Assembly: GCA_018262505.1 (NCBI GenBank)
Contig: JAGSYV010000010.1
Span: forward strand, 1 to 59,539
Source: Pseudomonadota bacterium
GTDB taxonomy: Bacteria > Pseudomonadota > Alphaproteobacteria > Rhizobiales > Pleomorphomonadaceae
DNA: 59,539 nucleotides
Direction: 5' to 3'
The notes beneath the pieces are model-generated. The model worked only from the letters and a program-made list of their open reading frames with translations. It had not been told where the DNA came from and searched no databases. Each line of letters starts with the position of its first letter. Position 1 is the first letter of the stretch. Shown here one piece after another: positions 31,401 to 39,431 of this stretch. The translations under genes were made by a program, and so were the position numbers.

Positions 31401-32576
31401 TCACCTCTGGCCCTGCGCGCTTCTTTCGAGCGGCGCTTCGGCGAGCTGGGGAGAGCGCTGCCCATGGATGGGGCTGGCGATCCGCACCTGGTTGCGGCCG
31501 CGCCGCTTGGCTTCGTAAAGCGCCCTGTCGGCGAGGGCGATGACCTCGCCGTGGTCCTGGGCGTGCTGCGGGAACGAGGCGACGCCGAACGACGCCGTTA
31601 TCCCGAAGGCGTTGGGCTCCGGCTTCATGGTCTGAGCCTGCAGCACCCTGCGCAGCGCGTCGGCCCAATCCGCCGCCATGGCGGTGGTGTGGCCGGGCAG
31701 CACGATCAGGAACTCTTCGCCGCCATAGCGGAAGGCGAGGTCGGCGGGGCCGCGGCTCTTGTCGATCAGGGAGGCGATGACGACCAGAACGTCGTCTCCC
31801 ACCGGATGGCCATATCCGTCGTTGACCGCCTTGAAGTGGTCGATATCGCACATGACGAGGCTGAAGACGTCGCTGGCCGCCCGTGCCCGGCCGCACTCCA
31901 GTTCCAGCGCCGCGTCGAGATAGTGGCGATTGTAAAGACCGGTCAGCGCGTCGCGGATCGATTGCTCGCGCAGCAGGGCATGCAGTTCCTCGGCCCGCAG
32001 TTCGGCCTGCTTGCGCTTGCTGATGTCGAGCATGATGCTGACGGCCATCGGCCTGACGCCGAGGTTGTGAATGCTGCCGTGCAGCTCGATGTCGAACTCC
32101 ACGCCGTCCTTGCGCAGCCCGCGGAAGGACATTCTCTGGCGCGTATGTTCGGCCACCAGCGGCCGGTCGCACTCGGCCACCAGATCGAGAACGTCGCGAC
32201 CGACCACTTCGCTCACCTCGTAGCCGAACATGCTCGCCATCTTCTCGTTGGCAAAGGTGAACTTCCCTTCCTCGGAGGTCGAGATGCCCACCAGCGGCTG
32301 GTTGACGACGCTCAGCAGCTTCATCTGGGATTCGCGCAGCTGACGGTTGATCCGCTCGTTGCCGCCGAGGGCGGCTTCTAGGGCGGCGGTGTGGCGGCGC
32401 ACCTCGCTTCTCAGCACGACGGCGGTCTGTAGCTCGTCGAATTCGCTGCGATAGTCGCCGGCGGCGTTGCGCTCCAGCCGGTTCATCAGCGCCTCGATGA
32501 CCTTGTTCTGCCGAAGCACTTCGGCCAACAGCTGCTCCGGGGTGGACTCGGGCCCGAGAGGTCGACGCTCAGCCAT
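31401..32576 (-). CDS. PAS-GGDEF diguanylate cyclase
   Basis: A 391-residue protein. ATG at 32576 is preferred because GGAGG lies nine bases before it; its start overlaps the end of the FIST gene, so translation is coupled. Order: N-terminal coiled coil (1-85), PAS domain (about 87-195, NQPLVGISTSEEGKFTFANEKMASMFGYE...DISKRKQAEL), then GGDEF domain with active-site GGEEF at 285-289 and the metal-binding D-IDHFKAVND. The position of the inhibitory RxxD site reads GPAD, so product inhibition at the I-site is probably absent. It makes c-di-GMP from GTP. Its FIST partner likely supplies the input. Confidence 0.9.
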   Translation of the reverse strand: MAERRPLGPESTPEQLLAEVLRQNKVIEALMNRLERNAAGDYRSEFDELQTAVVLRSEVRRHTAALEAALGGNERINRQLRESQMKLLSVVNQPLVGISTSEEGKFTFANEKMASMFGYEVSEVVGRDVLDLVAECDRPLVAEHTRQRMSFRGLRKDGVEFDIELHGSIHNLGVRPMAVSIMLDISKRKQAELRAEELHALLREQSIRDALTGLYNRHYLDAALELECGRARAASDVFSLVMCDIDHFKAVNDGYGHPVGDDVLVVIASLIDKSRGPADLAFRYGGEEFLIVLPGHTTAMAADWADALRRVLQAQTMKPEPNAFGITASFGVASFPQHAQDHGEVIALADRALYEAKRRGRNQVRIASPIHGQRSPQLAEAPLERSAQGQR

Positions 32577-33738
32577 TGTCATTGCCCTCCGGCACACCGC
32601 CGATCGCAATCCCGGTCAATGTATAATTGACGTGAATGCCGTTGTATTGCTCGCCGTAGCAGGAAAATCCAACGACGTTATTGTCGTTCAGGACGCTTTC
32701 GATTTCCCCGACTAAAGATTTGTTGGCGATATTGAACTTTCTCAGGATGCAGTCAAACCCTATCAGTATTTCCGGAAAACCTACGGCGTCGCGAATATCG
32801 TGCAGGGAGGCGCTCAGGTTGGCGACGGCATCCGTCATGCTGGCAACGCGGAACACCATGCCCTCGTCGATCGCGCAGTAGAAGGTGAGACTGCCGTCGG
32901 GGTTGGCGCTCTGAATGGCGCGAACGTAATAGGTGCCGGCCAGGAGAACGACGATCGGCGCCTCGGCGAACGTGGCCGGGCTGAGATTTTGCGGGTCGGC
33001 ATCGATGACGCGGGCATATTCCTCGACCGCCGGCAGACCATTGATTTCCTGAACGATCCGGCGCTCCGTCTCCGCCTTTGTCACCACGAGCCGCTCGGCC
33101 ATCGGCACGAAGTTCTGCACCTTCAGGGCGCGGAATGGCCGCGACGTGGCGATCAGGATCACCGCCGCGGCGTTGTGATGGAACTGGCCGTTGGCGTAAA
33201 TATGGGTGCGCGTGAAGGCGAGGTCGTCTCCCGCCGATCCGCCGATCAGGCAAATGTCGTCGAGCGCGCTCTGGAAGGCGCGGGCGACCAGTTCCTCGCG
33301 GACCGAGAGCCCGTCGATCAGGGCCAGCGCGAACCTGTTGGTCATCTGGGGGCGAAGCGCAGTCCTGTTGTCCAGCTCCACAAGTTGGCGCTGCACGAAG
33401 GCGCGCGCCGACAGAAGCTCGAACTGCTGCAGGTTGGCGGCAAGGCGCCCGACGACCGCGAAACTGTCGCCGGGAAGGCTGAAGCCGCTGAGGCTGTGGC
33501 TGAGATAGCCTTCCGGGCCGATCTCGCCGGCGGTCGTGCAGCCGAAAACCGGCACGCCGGGGAACTGACGCGCCATCTCCGCGGCGATCTCGTCGAGCGG
33601 ATAGGTGCTCGAACAGAAGAACAGAACACCGGCCAGGTCAGCCTGCCATACGCCGTCGCGAAACTCGCGCACTGCCGCGCGCGCGTCGATGTTGGTCGAC
33701 TGAAACCGGCGAATGGGGTCCCACATTTTTGTCGGCAT
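32569..33738 (-). CDS. FIST-domain sensor protein, possible NosP-type haem protein
   Basis: A 389-residue cytosolic protein with FIST-N (GVLFFCSSTYPLDEIAAEMARQFPGVPVFGCTTAGEIGPEGY...) and FIST-C (GLPAVEEYARVIDADPQ...GFDCILRK...NNVVGFSCYGEQYNGIHVNYTLTGIAIG). FIST proteins encoded next to diguanylate cyclases or histidine kinases include NosP, which binds haem and senses nitric oxide. The HIYANGQFHHNAAA segment offers candidate His ligands, but haem binding cannot be read from sequence. The stop overlaps the cyclase start by eight bases. The pair would link a small ligand to c-di-GMP and so to surface attachment or dispersal. Confidence 0.75.
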   Translation of the reverse strand: MPTKMWDPIRRFQSTNIDARAAVREFRDGVWQADLAGVLFFCSSTYPLDEIAAEMARQFPGVPVFGCTTAGEIGPEGYLSHSLSGFSLPGDSFAVVGRLAANLQQFELLSARAFVQRQLVELDNRTALRPQMTNRFALALIDGLSVREELVARAFQSALDDICLIGGSAGDDLAFTRTHIYANGQFHHNAAAVILIATSRPFRALKVQNFVPMAERLVVTKAETERRIVQEINGLPAVEEYARVIDADPQNLSPATFAEAPIVVLLAGTYYVRAIQSANPDGSLTFYCAIDEGMVFRVASMTDAVANLSASLHDIRDAVGFPEILIGFDCILRKFNIANKSLVGEIESVLNDNNVVGFSCYGEQYNGIHVNYTLTGIAIGGVPEGNDNG

Positions 33739-33939
33739 ATCTCGGGCGTCTCGTAAGCTCCATACTGCCGATCTAGTGTTGCTGGATTCTTATTGATGTT
33801 TATATTATTCTTTAGAAATAACGCTTTCCCTCACGAATAGTCACAAATGACGACGCCGGTACCAGTGTCGTAAACAACGCGCTCCCCCGGGGTGGTTGGG
33901 GCTGCCGGAGTTTTCCCAACAAAATCAGCGCTTCCGCGT

Positions 33940-34686
33940 CTAGATAGCAACCATGGCGAGGATCGTCTCGATGTTGAACTGGAGGCGAGCCGCGTAGGCC
34001 TCGGGGGTTGCCATGTCGCGCTCGTAGACGATGGACGCCGTGTAGCGATTGGTCAGGTAATAGTAGCCGATGGCGCTGATGGTGATGTTGAGCTGTACCG
34101 GGTCGATGCCGGGGCGGAACAGGCCGGCCGCGACGCCGCGATCGAGGATGCGGGCCGCCAGATCCAGAGACTGCCGCGCCTTCGAGCCGACGGTTTCCGT
34201 TGGCCGGAAATGCCGCGCCCTCAGCAGGTTCTCGTGGTTGAGCAGCGTCATGAACTCGGGATGGCTGACGTAATAGGTCCAGGTGAAGGCCACCAGTTGG
34301 GCCAGCGCCTGATCAGCCGGCAGGCCGTCGAGGTCGAGCGCCGCCTCCGCCTCCCAGACGTCGGTATAGACGGCTTCGAGAACGGCCTCGAACAGCTCCT
34401 CCTTGCTGCCGAAGTAATGGTAGAGCATCCGCTTGTTGAAGCCGGCCCGCGCGGCGATCTCGTCGACGCGGGCGCCGGTGAGGCCCTTGTCGGCGAACTC
34501 GGCGATGGCTGCCTGCAGCACCTTGGCGCGCGTCGCGTCGGCGTCACGCGGCTTGCCGGCCGGCCTGGCGCGTTCGGCCTTTTTCTCCTCGGTGGGCCGT
34601 CGCCGGATCTTGGGCCTCGGCGGCTTGGTGCCGCGCCCGGAACCCTCGCCGGTGAGCGATGTCCGGTCGTCGCGTTCGCCGGTCAT
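33940..34686 (-). CDS. TetR family regulator
   Basis: A 248-residue regulator with a long basic, probably disordered N-terminal tail (1-45, rich in Pro, Arg, Lys), then the TetR HTH (DATRAKVLQAAIAEFADKGLTGARVDEIAARAGFNKRMLYHYFGSKEELFEAVLEAVY). The C-terminal domain (LAQLVAFTWTYYVSHPEFMTLLNHENLLRARH...) is of the type with a conserved HPE-x-x-x-L-x-x-EN segment. Its start overlaps the end of the PHP gene by four bases, forming an operon with two phosphatase genes. The palindrome at 36428-36441 before that operon is a likely operator. Confidence 0.85.
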   Translation of the reverse strand: MTGERDDRTSLTGEGSGRGTKPPRPKIRRRPTEEKKAERARPAGKPRDADATRAKVLQAAIAEFADKGLTGARVDEIAARAGFNKRMLYHYFGSKEELFEAVLEAVYTDVWEAEAALDLDGLPADQALAQLVAFTWTYYVSHPEFMTLLNHENLLRARHFRPTETVGSKARQSLDLAARILDRGVAAGLFRPGIDPVQLNITISAIGYYYLTNRYTASIVYERDMATPEAYAARLQFNIETILAMVAI

Positions 34687-35549
34687 CCTGGCCGCACCTG
34701 ATCAAGCGGAATGTCTTCCCAGCCTCTCCCCCGGCTCAGGCGGCGCACCGACCGGAAGCCGGCCTTGGCGATCGCTTCCAGCGAGGCGGTGAGTCCGACG
34801 CCGACGGTGTCGGGGCCATGGCTGTCGTCGCCGAGCGTGACGCCGACGCCCATGTGGCAGGCCATCTCCAGCAGGGCGAGCTGCGGATAAGGCGCGCCAT
34901 AGCCGTTGCGGACCGGCGCGCAGTTGACGTCGAGCGCTGCCCCCGCCGCCCACACGGCATCAAACAGCCCCTCGGCGGCCCTCAACGCGGCGGGGCTGAA
35001 GACGAAATCGGCCGGTTCGAACTTCCGGATGAGATCGATATGGCCGACGACATCGGGCTTGAGAAGCCGAACCATGTCGGCCAGCCGCTCGAACCAGGTC
35101 ACATGCAGGGCCTCCGCGCCGAATTCGGCCTTGAGCTCGTCGGTCATCGCCGGCTTGAAGTCCACCCAGCGGCCGTCGATGTCGTGCAGGCTGCCGACGA
35201 AATAGTCGAAGGGGTAGGACCGCCTGATCTCCCGCATCCTGTCCGGCCAGATGTCGGGCGGCAGCGTTTCCGTCTCAAAGCCGACCAAGAGTTCGATCCG
35301 GTCGCCGTAGCGCTCCTGAAGCTCGAATGCCGTCCGGGCGTAATCCTCGAAGGCGCGGATCAGCCCTTCGACGCCCAGACGTTCTTCGCCGGGGAAAAGA
35401 TCCTGATCGCGGTAGCGCGGCACGTGCTCGCTGAGGCCGTAGTGGGTGAAGCCACGGGCGATGGCGGTTTCCACCACCTGTTCGAGGGTGCCCTTGGCGT
35501 GGTCGCAGAACGAGCCGCTGTGCCCGCCGTGAAAGCTGAACCAGGTCAT
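34683..35549 (-). CDS. PHP-domain histidinol-phosphatase-like phosphatase
   Basis: A 288-residue PHP phosphoesterase. Metal-binding positions are visible: FHGGHSGSFCDH at the start, GLSEHVPRY, LVGFETE, FVGSLHDIDG, VVGHIDLIRKF and GDDSHGPDTVG near the end. This is the HisK/HisJ-like layout, cleaving phosphomonoesters with a trinuclear metal site. It overlaps both neighbours by four bases, and all three minus-strand genes diverge from an ABC importer. The context suggests it removes phosphate from an imported compound rather than acting in histidine synthesis. Confidence 0.8.
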   Translation of the reverse strand: MTWFSFHGGHSGSFCDHAKGTLEQVVETAIARGFTHYGLSEHVPRYRDQDLFPGEERLGVEGLIRAFEDYARTAFELQERYGDRIELLVGFETETLPPDIWPDRMREIRRSYPFDYFVGSLHDIDGRWVDFKPAMTDELKAEFGAEALHVTWFERLADMVRLLKPDVVGHIDLIRKFEPADFVFSPAALRAAEGLFDAVWAAGAALDVNCAPVRNGYGAPYPQLALLEMACHMGVGVTLGDDSHGPDTVGVGLTASLEAIAKAGFRSVRRLSRGRGWEDIPLDQVRPG

Positions 35550-36403
35550 TTGCCAGGTGCCGGATAAAGAGTGCCGTTGAAGTCCTCGATATGGAAGGGT
35601 TCGAGGCCCGGTGTCGGATCGAAGGCGACGCTGAAGCCGTCGTCCGCAAGATCAAGGAAGGTCACGCCAAGCATCCCGGCTCCGTTCTGGGGTGGCATCG
35701 ACGTATCGCGCGTCAGGAAACTGGTGGCCGGCACCCAGAAAAGCGACGGCTCGCCCGATGATACGAAGGATAGGGCCCGGTGCATATGGGCGGAAAAGAT
35801 GGCAACGGCGCCGGCGCGGGTCGCAACGTCGAGGAGGCGAAGGCGCGCCGTGGCCACGCTCGTCCAGTAGGGGCGGTCGCCTTCCTGCCGGTGTTCGAGG
35901 AACAGCGGCTGATGGGTGAACAGGAGGATGCGGCGATCGGTCAGCAGAGCTTCTTCAAGGAAGCGCCACTGATCCGCCTCCTCGGAGAGCCCGGTTCCAA
36001 GGATCTGGGCGTTGAGCCCGATCAGGCGCCAGCCGGCGATCTCGTCCGACACCCAGCGATCGGCGCCGAAGTGGCGCACCCAGCGGGCGATTCGCTCCGC
36101 GTTGGCCGGCTGGCGGCTGCCCCGGTCGGTATCGCCGACGTCATGATTACCCGGCAGCACCAGACAGGGGCTTTTCAGATCGGCCAGCGCCTCCTTGGCG
36201 AAGGCGCAGTCGTCATCGGAATTGGCGCCATCGAACGTCAGGTCGCCGAGGAGGATGGTGAGGTCCGGCCGGCGGTCGTTGACGCGCTCAGCCGCGCGTC
36301 GCCAGTTGTCGACGAAGTTGGTTTTGCTCACCCCGATATGGGTATCGGCAATCACGGCGATACGGGTCAAACGCCTTACTCCCTGTTGGGTCGCCATTGT
36401 CAA
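35546..36403 (-). CDS. Calcineurin-like metallophosphoesterase
   Basis: A 285-residue metallophosphoesterase with the complete motif set: D-x-H (IADTHIG), GDLTFDG, GNHDV, a central HQPLF and C-terminal H-x-H (FSAHMHRAL). The start may be 36403 or the second Met at 36397. The fold hydrolyses phosphomono- or diesters with a dinuclear metal centre. No signal peptide, so it is cytosolic. As the first gene of the operon with the PHP phosphatase and TetR regulator, it probably hydrolyses a phosphodiester whose product feeds the second phosphatase. Confidence 0.85.
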   Translation of the reverse strand: MTMATQQGVRRLTRIAVIADTHIGVSKTNFVDNWRRAAERVNDRRPDLTILLGDLTFDGANSDDDCAFAKEALADLKSPCLVLPGNHDVGDTDRGSRQPANAERIARWVRHFGADRWVSDEIAGWRLIGLNAQILGTGLSEEADQWRFLEEALLTDRRILLFTHQPLFLEHRQEGDRPYWTSVATARLRLLDVATRAGAVAIFSAHMHRALSFVSSGEPSLFWVPATSFLTRDTSMPPQNGAGMLGVTFLDLADDGFSVAFDPTPGLEPFHIEDFNGTLYPAPGK

Positions 36404-36427
36404 TCGGCTCGTTCAATTTCGCATTTG

Positions 36428-36441
36428 TAACCAACTGGTTA
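36428..36441. promoter_or_regulatory. Palindrome TAACCA-AC-TGGTTA, probable TetR operator
   Basis: An exact inverted repeat with 6-bp arms in the 203-base AT-rich region between the metallophosphoesterase start (36403) and the divergent ABC operon (36607). Position and shape fit the operator of the operon's own TetR regulator. Confidence 0.5.
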
Positions 36442-36606
36442 TTTAATAATCAAGCTGTTTTTTCTTTGTAATTCAAATGTTTGTTTCGGTTTTGTCATCA
36501 TCCCTTCACATGGCCGGTGTTAGGGCTTGGTCCTGTTGCCTGGCCAAGTCATCGCTTTTGAGGCGCGCCCTCCGGCGCTCCGTCGGCTTGTCCGCGAACG
36601 GCCTGA

Positions 36607-37821
36607 ATGGGATGTGAAATGCAATTGCGCGGTCAGTCGGTCAGCCTCACGGGTTTGCGGAAACGGTTGGGCAACCGGGAGATCATCCGCGACGTCAGCC
36701 TCGATATCCGTCCGGGCGAGTTCGTCACGCTGCTCGGTCCGTCCGGCTGCGGCAAGTCGACGCTGCTCAGGCTGATCGCCGGCTTCGACGCGCCCGACGT
36801 GGGCACCATCGCCATCGGCGAGCGGGATGTCCGGGCCGTCTCGCCCAAGGATCGCGACCTTGCCATGGTCTTCCAGTCCTACGCGCTCTATCCGCACATG
36901 TCGGTCGCCGACAACATCGCCATCCCCCTGACGATGCGGCGCCTGAGCTTTCTCCAGCGCGCGCCGGGGCTTGGCCGGCTGTTCCCCTCGACGCGCCGCG
37001 AGATGCGCGACATCCGCGCCGAAGTCGGCCGGGTGGCGGCCATGCTCGGCATGACCTCGATGCTCGACCGCCTGCCGTCGCAACTCTCGGGCGGGCAGCG
37101 CCAGCGCGTCGCCGTCGGACGGGCGCTGGCCCGTTCGCCGGGCGTGTTCCTGATGGACGAACCGCTGTCCAACCTCGACGCCGCGCTGAAGGAGCAGATC
37201 CGCGAGGAGCTGACCGAACTGCACCGTCGCACCGGCATCACCTTCATCTACGTGACGCACGACCAGGCCGAGGCCATGTCGCTGTCCGACCGCATCGCGG
37301 TGATGGAGAACGGCGAGATCCTGCAATACGGCACGCCGGAGGCGCTCCTCGATGCGCCGTCGTCACTGGCCGTCGCCCGCTTCATCGGCACGGTGCCGAT
37401 GAACATCGTCGAGGTCTCCGTTCGCTCGGGCATGCTGTTCTCGGGCGATCAGCCGCTGCGCATCCGGTCGCCCGAGCTCACTGACGGGCAATTCCATCTG
37501 GGTGTCCGGCCCGAGGCGCTGTCGCCCGTCGCGCATGGAACCCGAAGCGCCCATTTCCGGCTGCCGCTCGCCCATATCGAGCGCAGCGGCTCCGGCGCTC
37601 TGTTGCGCTGCGACGGCAGCCGGCTGGGGACGCCGTGGATCCGCCTGTTCCAGCCCTTGGAGAAATACCAGACCTACCGGAGCCAACAGGAAGAAGGCAT
37701 CGAGCTGCCGCTCCGCATCTCGCTCGGTGAGGCGCATGTGTTTGCCGCCGACGGCCGGCGGCTCGAGGTGTCTCTGCACGACGCGGCGGTCGAGGAGGTG
37801 CGTCATGGCTTTGGCAGCTGA
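36607..37821 (+). CDS. Carbohydrate-type ABC importer ATPase (MalK/UgpC family)
   Basis: A 404-residue ATPase. Walker A GPSGCGKST, Q-loop VFQSYALYPHM, signature LSGGQRQRV, Walker B VFLMDEP, D-loop SNLDA and switch His (YVTHDQAEA) are all intact. A C-terminal OB-like regulatory domain (LGVRPEAL...) marks the MalK/UgpC subfamily that energises uptake of sugars and glycerol-3-phosphate. A family-atypical insert (SFLQRAPGLGRLFPSTRREMRDIRAEV) follows the Q-loop. Start may be 36607 or the internal ATG at 36619. It overlaps the next gene by 17 bases. Substrate unknown; the divergent phosphatases favour a phosphorylated compound. Confidence 0.85.
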   Translation: MGCEMQLRGQSVSLTGLRKRLGNREIIRDVSLDIRPGEFVTLLGPSGCGKSTLLRLIAGFDAPDVGTIAIGERDVRAVSPKDRDLAMVFQSYALYPHMSVADNIAIPLTMRRLSFLQRAPGLGRLFPSTRREMRDIRAEVGRVAAMLGMTSMLDRLPSQLSGGQRQRVAVGRALARSPGVFLMDEPLSNLDAALKEQIREELTELHRRTGITFIYVTHDQAEAMSLSDRIAVMENGEILQYGTPEALLDAPSSLAVARFIGTVPMNIVEVSVRSGMLFSGDQPLRIRSPELTDGQFHLGVRPEALSPVAHGTRSAHFRLPLAHIERSGSGALLRCDGSRLGTPWIRLFQPLEKYQTYRSQQEEGIELPLRISLGEAHVFAADGRRLEVSLHDAAVEEVRHGFGS

Positions 37822-38528
37822 CGCGGCTTCCGCGCGCCACGGGGCGAGGGCGGCAAGCAAGCCCCTCGGTTTGGCGTCCTGGGCCTATCTGTTGTCGGCG
37901 CCGGCCTTCCTGCTGACGGCGGCGACGATCGTCGCGCCGCTGATCATCGTCGCAGTGGCCAGCCTGACCAATTACAAGTTCGGCCGTCCGACGATGAAAT
38001 TCGTCGGCCTCGACAACTACGCCCAGCTATTTGCCGATCCCGATTTCTGGAACGCGCTCCGCAACAGCGCCACCTATTCGGCCATCGTGGTGCCCGTGTC
38101 GGTGCTGCTGGCCTTCGTGCTGGCGGCGCTGGTCAAGAGCCGCACGCGGAGCAAGCGCTTCTACGAGATCGTGTTTTTCCTGCCGGTTGCCAGCACGCTG
38201 ACGGCGATGTCGATCGTCTGGAGCTACATTCTCAATGGCCGGATCGGCCCGATCGCCGACCTGACCGAAGCGATCGGCCTCGGCCGTCACCACCTTCGTC
38301 GTCGTGCTGCTCAGCCTCATCCAGACCTTCCAGGTGTTCGACACCATCGCGGTGCTGACCAATGGCGGCCCCAACGGCGCCACCGACGTGCTGCTCTACA
38401 AGATCCAGCGCGACAGCTTCGTCTCGCTGAAGGTCGGCTATGGCAGCGCGCTGACCGTCGTCTTCCTCATCCTGCTCGGGCTGTTCGCCATCGCGCAGGG
38501 CCTCGCCAGCCGCAAGCGGGAGGGTTGA
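37805..38528 (+). pseudogene. ABC importer permease 1, broken by internal deletion and frameshift
   Basis: The frame from 37805 encodes a normal MalF/UgpA-type start (LSAPAFLLTAATIVAPLIIVAVASLTNYKFGRP...FVGLDNYAQLFADPDFWNALRNSATYSAIVVPVS...) up to NGRIGPIADLTEAIGL near 38280. The family sequence then resumes in another frame as TTFVVVLLSLIQTFQVFDTIAVLTNGGPNGATDVLLYKIQRDSF...GLASRKREG, ending 38528. Between them the usual 50-60 residues, including the EAA loop that contacts the ATPase, are missing. The first frame has no stop and reads on, in frame, into permease 2. Either a real deletion or an assembly error; as it stands the permease should not work. Confidence 0.75.
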
Positions 38529-38530
38529 CG

Positions 38531-39364
38531 ATGACCGCCCTCATCCGATCTGTCCGACGCCTCGCCCCGCACGCGGTTCTGCTGCCGGCCGCCTTGGCGA
38601 TGGTCTATCCCTTCTTCTGGATGGTGCGCGCCTCGCTGCGCACCAGCGCCGAAGTGTTCGGCGCGGTGCCCGACGCGCCGCCGATCTGGCAGAGCGCTTT
38701 GGAGAACTACGGCCGGGCGCTGATCGAAAGCCCGGTGCTGCAGTTCATCGCCAACGGGCTGCTGGTCACCACGGTGATCCTCGGCTTGCAGATCGTCACG
38801 TCGGTGATGGCAGCCTACGCGCTGGCCAAACTGCGCTTCCGGGGCGCCGGGCTTTTGATGGCGCTCATCGTGCTGGCCATGGCCATTCCGCCGCAGGTGC
38901 CGGCCTTTCCGCTGTTTCTGACGCTGGCGCGGATGCGGATGCTGGACAGTTACTTCGCGCTGATCCTGCCCTACATGACGTCGGCCTTCGCGATCCTGAT
39001 GTTCCGCCAGTTCATCGTCGGCATCCCCGACGACATCATCCTCGCCGCCCGCCAGGACGGCATGAACGAGGCGGACATCGTCCTGCGGATCGTCGTGCCG
39101 GCGTTGAAGCCGGCCATCGCCGCCTTCGCCATCTTCTCGGTCACCTTCCACTGGAACGATCTCTACTGGCCGATGATCGTCATCAAGTCGACCCACTTCG
39201 CGCCGCCGACGCTCGGGATTCTCTATTTCCGCAGTCAGGACGGCGGCAACGATTTTGGCCCGCTCATGGCGAGCGCAACGCTCGTCACCCTGCCGATGAT
39301 CGCATTGTTCCTTGCCCTGCAAAGACAGTTCGTTCGCGGCGTGACCATGAGTGGTGTCAAATAA
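38531..39364 (+). CDS. Carbohydrate-type ABC importer permease 2 (MalG/UgpE family)
   Basis: A 277-residue permease with six predicted transmembrane helices and an intact EAA loop (DDIILAARQDGMNEADIVLRIVVPALKP). The N-terminus (LLPAALAMVYPFFWMVRASLRTSAEVF) and WQSALENYGRAL are typical for the second permease of family 1 sugar importers. ATG at 38531 is two bases after the stop of permease 1. It is in the same frame as the broken part of permease 1, with no stop codon between. Confidence 0.85.
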   Translation: MTALIRSVRRLAPHAVLLPAALAMVYPFFWMVRASLRTSAEVFGAVPDAPPIWQSALENYGRALIESPVLQFIANGLLVTTVILGLQIVTSVMAAYALAKLRFRGAGLLMALIVLAMAIPPQVPAFPLFLTLARMRMLDSYFALILPYMTSAFAILMFRQFIVGIPDDIILAARQDGMNEADIVLRIVVPALKPAIAAFAIFSVTFHWNDLYWPMIVIKSTHFAPPTLGILYFRSQDGGNDFGPLMASATLVTLPMIALFLALQRQFVRGVTMSGVK

Positions 39365-39431
39365 AGAGGGTGCGGAAAGCGGCAACTTTCCACACCCCCA
39401 GAATGATCGCAACACGCACAGGATAATGGCA

